DNA of 64,000 nucleotides from CBDCYS01 sp965226245 (GTDB lineage Bacteria; Acidobacteriota; Terriglobia; Bryobacterales; UBA6623). This document shows, piece after piece, positions 61,218-64,000 of the stretch (positions within the stretch are counted from its first letter, which is position 1; each line of letters begins with the position of its first letter). Position numbers and translations under genes: made by a program. The notes under the pieces were generated by a model. The model searched no databases. It worked only from the letters and a program-made list of their open reading frames with translations, and had not been told where the DNA came from. Where the stretch lies: NCBI GenBank assembly GCA_965226245.1, contig CBDDCL010000015.1:3286001-3350000 (forward strand). The letters are read 5' to 3'.

Positions 61218-63053
61218 ATGCATATGCGGTTTAATCGGCTAGTCCCCTCCCCGAAAACCGGCTTCGCCAGTGGGACGGCCCTTCCCAAGAAACGACTCAC
61301 ATCAGCACTGATAGTGGCTTTATTGTTTGTCGCCACGGCGTCGACTGCATTCTCCCAGGGAGTCGCGGTCAGCGGGCGCCGTGCGCAACCAAAACGTCCT
61401 CTTCCGCCCGGAATGACTCCACCCAAGGTTGACTATCGGGACATTGCCCGGGAAGCCGGCCTCACGGCCGTCAATGTGTCGGGAGACCCGAAACACAAGG
61501 TCTACATCGTCGAGTCGACTGGCACCGGCGTTGCTGTTTTTGACTACAATCGCGACGGCTTGCAGGACATCCTATTGGTCAACGCCGACTTCTTGGATCG
61601 CCGAAAGCCCCGCCCCAAGCACTATCTGTACCGGAACCAGGGAAATCTGAAATTCGAGGACGTTACGGAGAAAGCCGGCCTTGAGCACACCGGCTGGGCC
61701 CAAGGCGTTTGCGCCGGAGACGTCGACAACGACGGCTATGATGACGTCATGATTCCCCAGTGGGGCCCGAACGTTCTGTTCCACAACAACGGTGACGGGA
61801 CGTTTACGGACGAGACGGATCAGCGCGGGTTCAGCCGGCGCGGCATGCGCTGGAGCACCGGTTGCGCTTTTCTCGACTACGACCGAGACGGCGACCTCGA
61901 TCTTTTTGTCGCTAACTACTTGCGTTTTGATCCCGAGAAGACTCCCAAGCCCGGCGAAGGCGCTGAGTGCCGCTGGAAGGGAGTTCCCGTGCTCTGCGGA
62001 CCACGCGGCCTGCCAGGCGAGTCCATGTCGCTTTATCAAAATGACGGCAAGGGAAGGTTTACCGACGTCACCGAGCAAGCGGGTATCGAGACCGAGAAAA
62101 TCTACTACGGTTTCACTCCGCTGACCACCGACTTCGATAACGACGGCTGGATAGATATCTATGTCGCCTGCGATTCGACCGCTAGCTTACTGTTCCACAA
62201 CCAGCAGGACGGTACTTTCGAAGAAATAGGTGTCATCTCTGGAACTGCCTACAACGTCGACGGGCAGGAGCAAGCCGGCATGGGAGTCACCGCCGCAGAC
62301 TTCGACGGGGACGGCGACTTCGACATTTTCAAGACGAATTTTTCGAACGACACCCACACGCTCTATCTCAACGAAGGAGAGACGCTTTTTAGCGACGAGA
62401 CGGTCGCAACGGGGTTGGCAGTTAACACTCAGTTCCTGGGCTGGGGAACAGCCTTTGGCGACCTCGATCATGACGGCTGGAAGGATATTTTTGTCGCAAA
62501 CGGTCATGTTTACCCCGCCGTGGACGACGCCGGCATTAACGAGTCCTTCCGCCAGAGGCGATTGGTCTACTGGAACCGTGGCGATGGGCAGTTCCACGAC
62601 ATGGCGGGCGAGGCGGGTCCCGGCATTGCAGCGAAGCATTCTTCGCGCGGCATCGCCGTCGCCGATTTCGACAACAGCGGTGACCTGGAGATCGTCGTTG
62701 TCAACATGCACGAGCCGCCATCGCTGCTCAAGAATTTCGGGCCCAGAGGAAACTCCGTCTTAGTCGAAGCGCTGACGAAATCAGGCCGTGCAGCAGTTGG
62801 CGCTCGGATCATCGTCACTGTCGGCGATCGGGTGCAAATGGATGAAGTTCGTAGCGGTGGCTATCACATCTCCCAAAGCGACTTTCGAGTGCACTTCGGT
62901 CTCGCTGCCGCCTCGAAGCTGGACATCGAGATTCGCTGGCCAGACGGCAAAAAGGATTCTTACCGCGATCTCGATGCCAACCGGTGGATCGTCATCCGCC
63001 AGGGCAAAGGTATCGAAGCCAGCCATGAGTTCGGCACGGCATCAACGGACTAG
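61218..63053 (+). CDS. Exported FG-GAP/VCBS repeat protein with ASPIC/UnbV domain
   Basis: A 611-residue secreted protein. ATG 61,218 opens a signal peptide (LTSALIVALLFVATASTAFS). It carries at least six FG-GAP/VCBS calcium-binding-type repeats (VFDYNRDGLQDILLVNADF, VDNDGYDDVMIPQWGPN, LDYDRDGDLDLFVANYL) and a C-terminal ASPIC/UnbV domain (EVRSGGYHISQSDFRVHFGL). Likely a beta-propeller adhesion or carbohydrate-associated protein. Genes like this are abundant in Bryobacterales, usually of unknown role. Confidence 0.88.
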   Translation: MHMRFNRLVPSPKTGFASGTALPKKRLTSALIVALLFVATASTAFSQGVAVSGRRAQPKRPLPPGMTPPKVDYRDIAREAGLTAVNVSGDPKHKVYIVESTGTGVAVFDYNRDGLQDILLVNADFLDRRKPRPKHYLYRNQGNLKFEDVTEKAGLEHTGWAQGVCAGDVDNDGYDDVMIPQWGPNVLFHNNGDGTFTDETDQRGFSRRGMRWSTGCAFLDYDRDGDLDLFVANYLRFDPEKTPKPGEGAECRWKGVPVLCGPRGLPGESMSLYQNDGKGRFTDVTEQAGIETEKIYYGFTPLTTDFDNDGWIDIYVACDSTASLLFHNQQDGTFEEIGVISGTAYNVDGQEQAGMGVTAADFDGDGDFDIFKTNFSNDTHTLYLNEGETLFSDETVATGLAVNTQFLGWGTAFGDLDHDGWKDIFVANGHVYPAVDDAGINESFRQRRLVYWNRGDGQFHDMAGEAGPGIAAKHSSRGIAVADFDNSGDLEIVVVNMHEPPSLLKNFGPRGNSVLVEALTKSGRAAVGARIIVTVGDRVQMDEVRSGGYHISQSDFRVHFGLAAASKLDIEIRWPDGKKDSYRDLDANRWIVIRQGKGIEASHEFGTASTD

Positions 63054-63229
63054 CTGAAGACCGAGGCTACGGTCTGCCGATTAGAAAGACCTCGGCCAAG
63101 AACGCTTCCAGCTCCCCGTCTTGTCCTTTGCGTTCGGGGCAACCAAGCCGAGTGGAACTCCCCTTTGCAGCCGCGCGGCAGCCGCAACTCGAGCCCTCCC
63201 AAGCCCCACAAGTTCAACTTGCGTGGCCG

Positions 63230-63451
63230 CTAGCCGTTGCGGTAGTTGTCCTTGGTCTGAAGCAGATCGCCGACAAGCTGCTTGATTGTGAACTGGTCAA
63301 AACCGAGATTGCGGTTGAAGGCATTGATCACCCACTCGCGGTACAGCCACATGGTGCGCGGCTCGTCGCTCTCGTAGCCGTTCGTGTCGGCATAGCGGGC
63401 AAGGTCGAGCCACCAGGAGGCCCAATGCTCTCCGTACCGCGGGGATTCGGC
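63230..63451 (-). pseudogene. DUF1549 gene fragment
   Basis: In frame, ESPRYGEHWASWWLDLARYA, DTNGYESDEPRTMWLYREWV and INAFNRNLGFDQFTIKQLVG, then GDLL and soon a TAG. This is the middle of a DUF1549 domain, as in the intact 28,248-31,541 gene (which has DLARYADTHGFHIDSE and QFTIEQLAGDLL). Both ends are missing. It is 14 bases from the rhomboid stop. Confidence 0.82.
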
Positions 63452-63465
63452 GGCTGCGGAATCAC

Positions 63466-64000
63466 CTACAAGTACGGCGTAGCGCTGAGCGACTCATAGG
63501 CAAGATAGAACGATGCCGCGACAATTGCCAGCGATGCGCCGGCCGCGACCGTCCACAGAGGCTCTGCGGCGCTGGCCGGCCGCGGCGTGCCGGCAAAGTA
63601 GCCGATCACGAAACCGGCTGCCATCCCCCCAATATGGGCGGCATTGTCAATGTGGAAGCCCGGCATCAGCCCAATCACGATGATTAGCACCGCCCAGCGG
63701 ATGTAGAAGGAACCAAAACCACTTCCACTGCGGTAGCCGTGCGCGATCATGGCGCCAATGAGACCGCAGACCGCGGCGGAAGCGCCCACCGAAATCGCGT
63801 AGGGCGACCAGTACATGCTGGCGATAAACCCGCAAGTGCTCGAAACAAAGTAGATGACCAGAAACCGGGAAGTGCCAAAGGTCTGCTCCGCCATCATGCC
63901 TAGATCGAATAGGACCCATGAGTTCATGAAGATGTGAAAGACTCCGGCGTGCAAAAAGCCAGCCGTCACTAACCTCCACCATTCACCCTGCACGATGAAA
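63466..64000 (-). CDS. Rhomboid-family intramembrane serine protease, 5' end beyond the window
   Basis: At least 177 residues, with the frame open past the right edge (the first visible codons read FIVQGEWWRLVTAGFLHAG). The catalytic serine is in GASAAVCGLIGA and the catalytic histidine in AHIGGMAAG, with HIFMNSW in helix 2. Several transmembrane helices are predicted. It cleaves other membrane proteins within the bilayer; its substrates are unknown. Confidence 0.9.
   Translation of the reverse strand, partial: FIVQGEWWRLVTAGFLHAGVFHIFMNSWVLFDLGMMAEQTFGTSRFLVIYFVSSTCGFIASMYWSPYAISVGASAAVCGLIGAMIAHGYRSGSGFGSFYIRWAVLIIVIGLMPGFHIDNAAHIGGMAAGFVIGYFAGTPRPASAAEPLWTVAAGASLAIVAASFYLAYESLSATPYL

Overview
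The window most likely comes from an acidobacterium of the order Bryobacterales (Solibacter/Bryobacter relatives). The support is high GC content, a surface protein ending in the TIGR03437 domain first described in Solibacter, a planctomycete/Solibacter-type DUF1549-DUF1553 cytochrome protein, UnbV/FG-GAP proteins, and many dispersed hairpin repeats. This assignment rests on gene content only.

Layout. (1) 1-11,900, minus strand: an exopolysaccharide or glycan cluster with a Wza-like export protein, a Wzc-like tyrosine kinase, an initiating polyprenyl-phosphate sugar transferase, two methyltransferases, a NeuB-like synthase, an SpsF-like cytidylyltransferase and a class IV aminotransferase. 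Two copies of an IS1595-type element have landed in it. One splits wza; the other removes the last 16 residues of the Wzc tyrosine tail. (2) 12,300-20,800: an SBBP-repeat/TIGR03437 surface protein, a HigBA toxin-antitoxin pair followed by a lipoprotein, an amino-acid permease, a SIS-domain sugar-phosphate enzyme and a 49-residue membrane protein. (3) 21,000-26,200: a third identical IS copy next to a coxSLMG operon (molybdenum hydroxylase of the form II CO-dehydrogenase type). (4) 26,200-35,500: repeat-rich spacer, the large DUF1549/DUF1553 protein, an orphan antitoxin-like gene, SixA, an ABC ATPase, and a group II intron whose reverse transcriptase is frameshifted. (5) 35,500-44,700: housekeeping genes (HAD phosphatase, MsrB, TadA, a TPR lipoprotein, cytochrome P460), a decayed IS256-type element, the Mla lipid-transport genes mlaE-F-D, and an RsbW/STAS pair. 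(6) 44,860-52,100: a decayed genomic island. It starts at a 23-bp tRNA 3'-end fragment and holds an uncharacterised conserved protein, transposase scraps, a sulfatase tail, a nitrilase, a pRiA4b-like pseudogene, an excisionase-like gene, an hsdR pseudogene, a truncated protein kinase and a truncated Tat-signal gene. It ends in a 44-bp perfect inverted repeat. (7) 52,200-58,800: a TPR protein, two paralogous glycosyltransferase-TPR proteins, and a methyltransferase with a PqqD-like C-terminus in an operon with fliW and csrA. (8) 58,800-64,000: a DUF2182/DUF1326 pair, an UnbV-type protein, a DUF1549 fragment and a rhomboid protease cut by the window edge.

How it fits together: the left end makes and exports a surface polysaccharide, and IS insertions have probably damaged the export step. 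The Mla, RsbW/STAS, cox and fliW-csrA blocks look intact. The most unusual items are the exact IS scars in wza and wzc, the uncharacterised protein at 45.4-46.6 kb, the methyltransferase-PqqD fusion beside fliW-csrA, and several families of hairpin repeats shared between distant intergenic regions.
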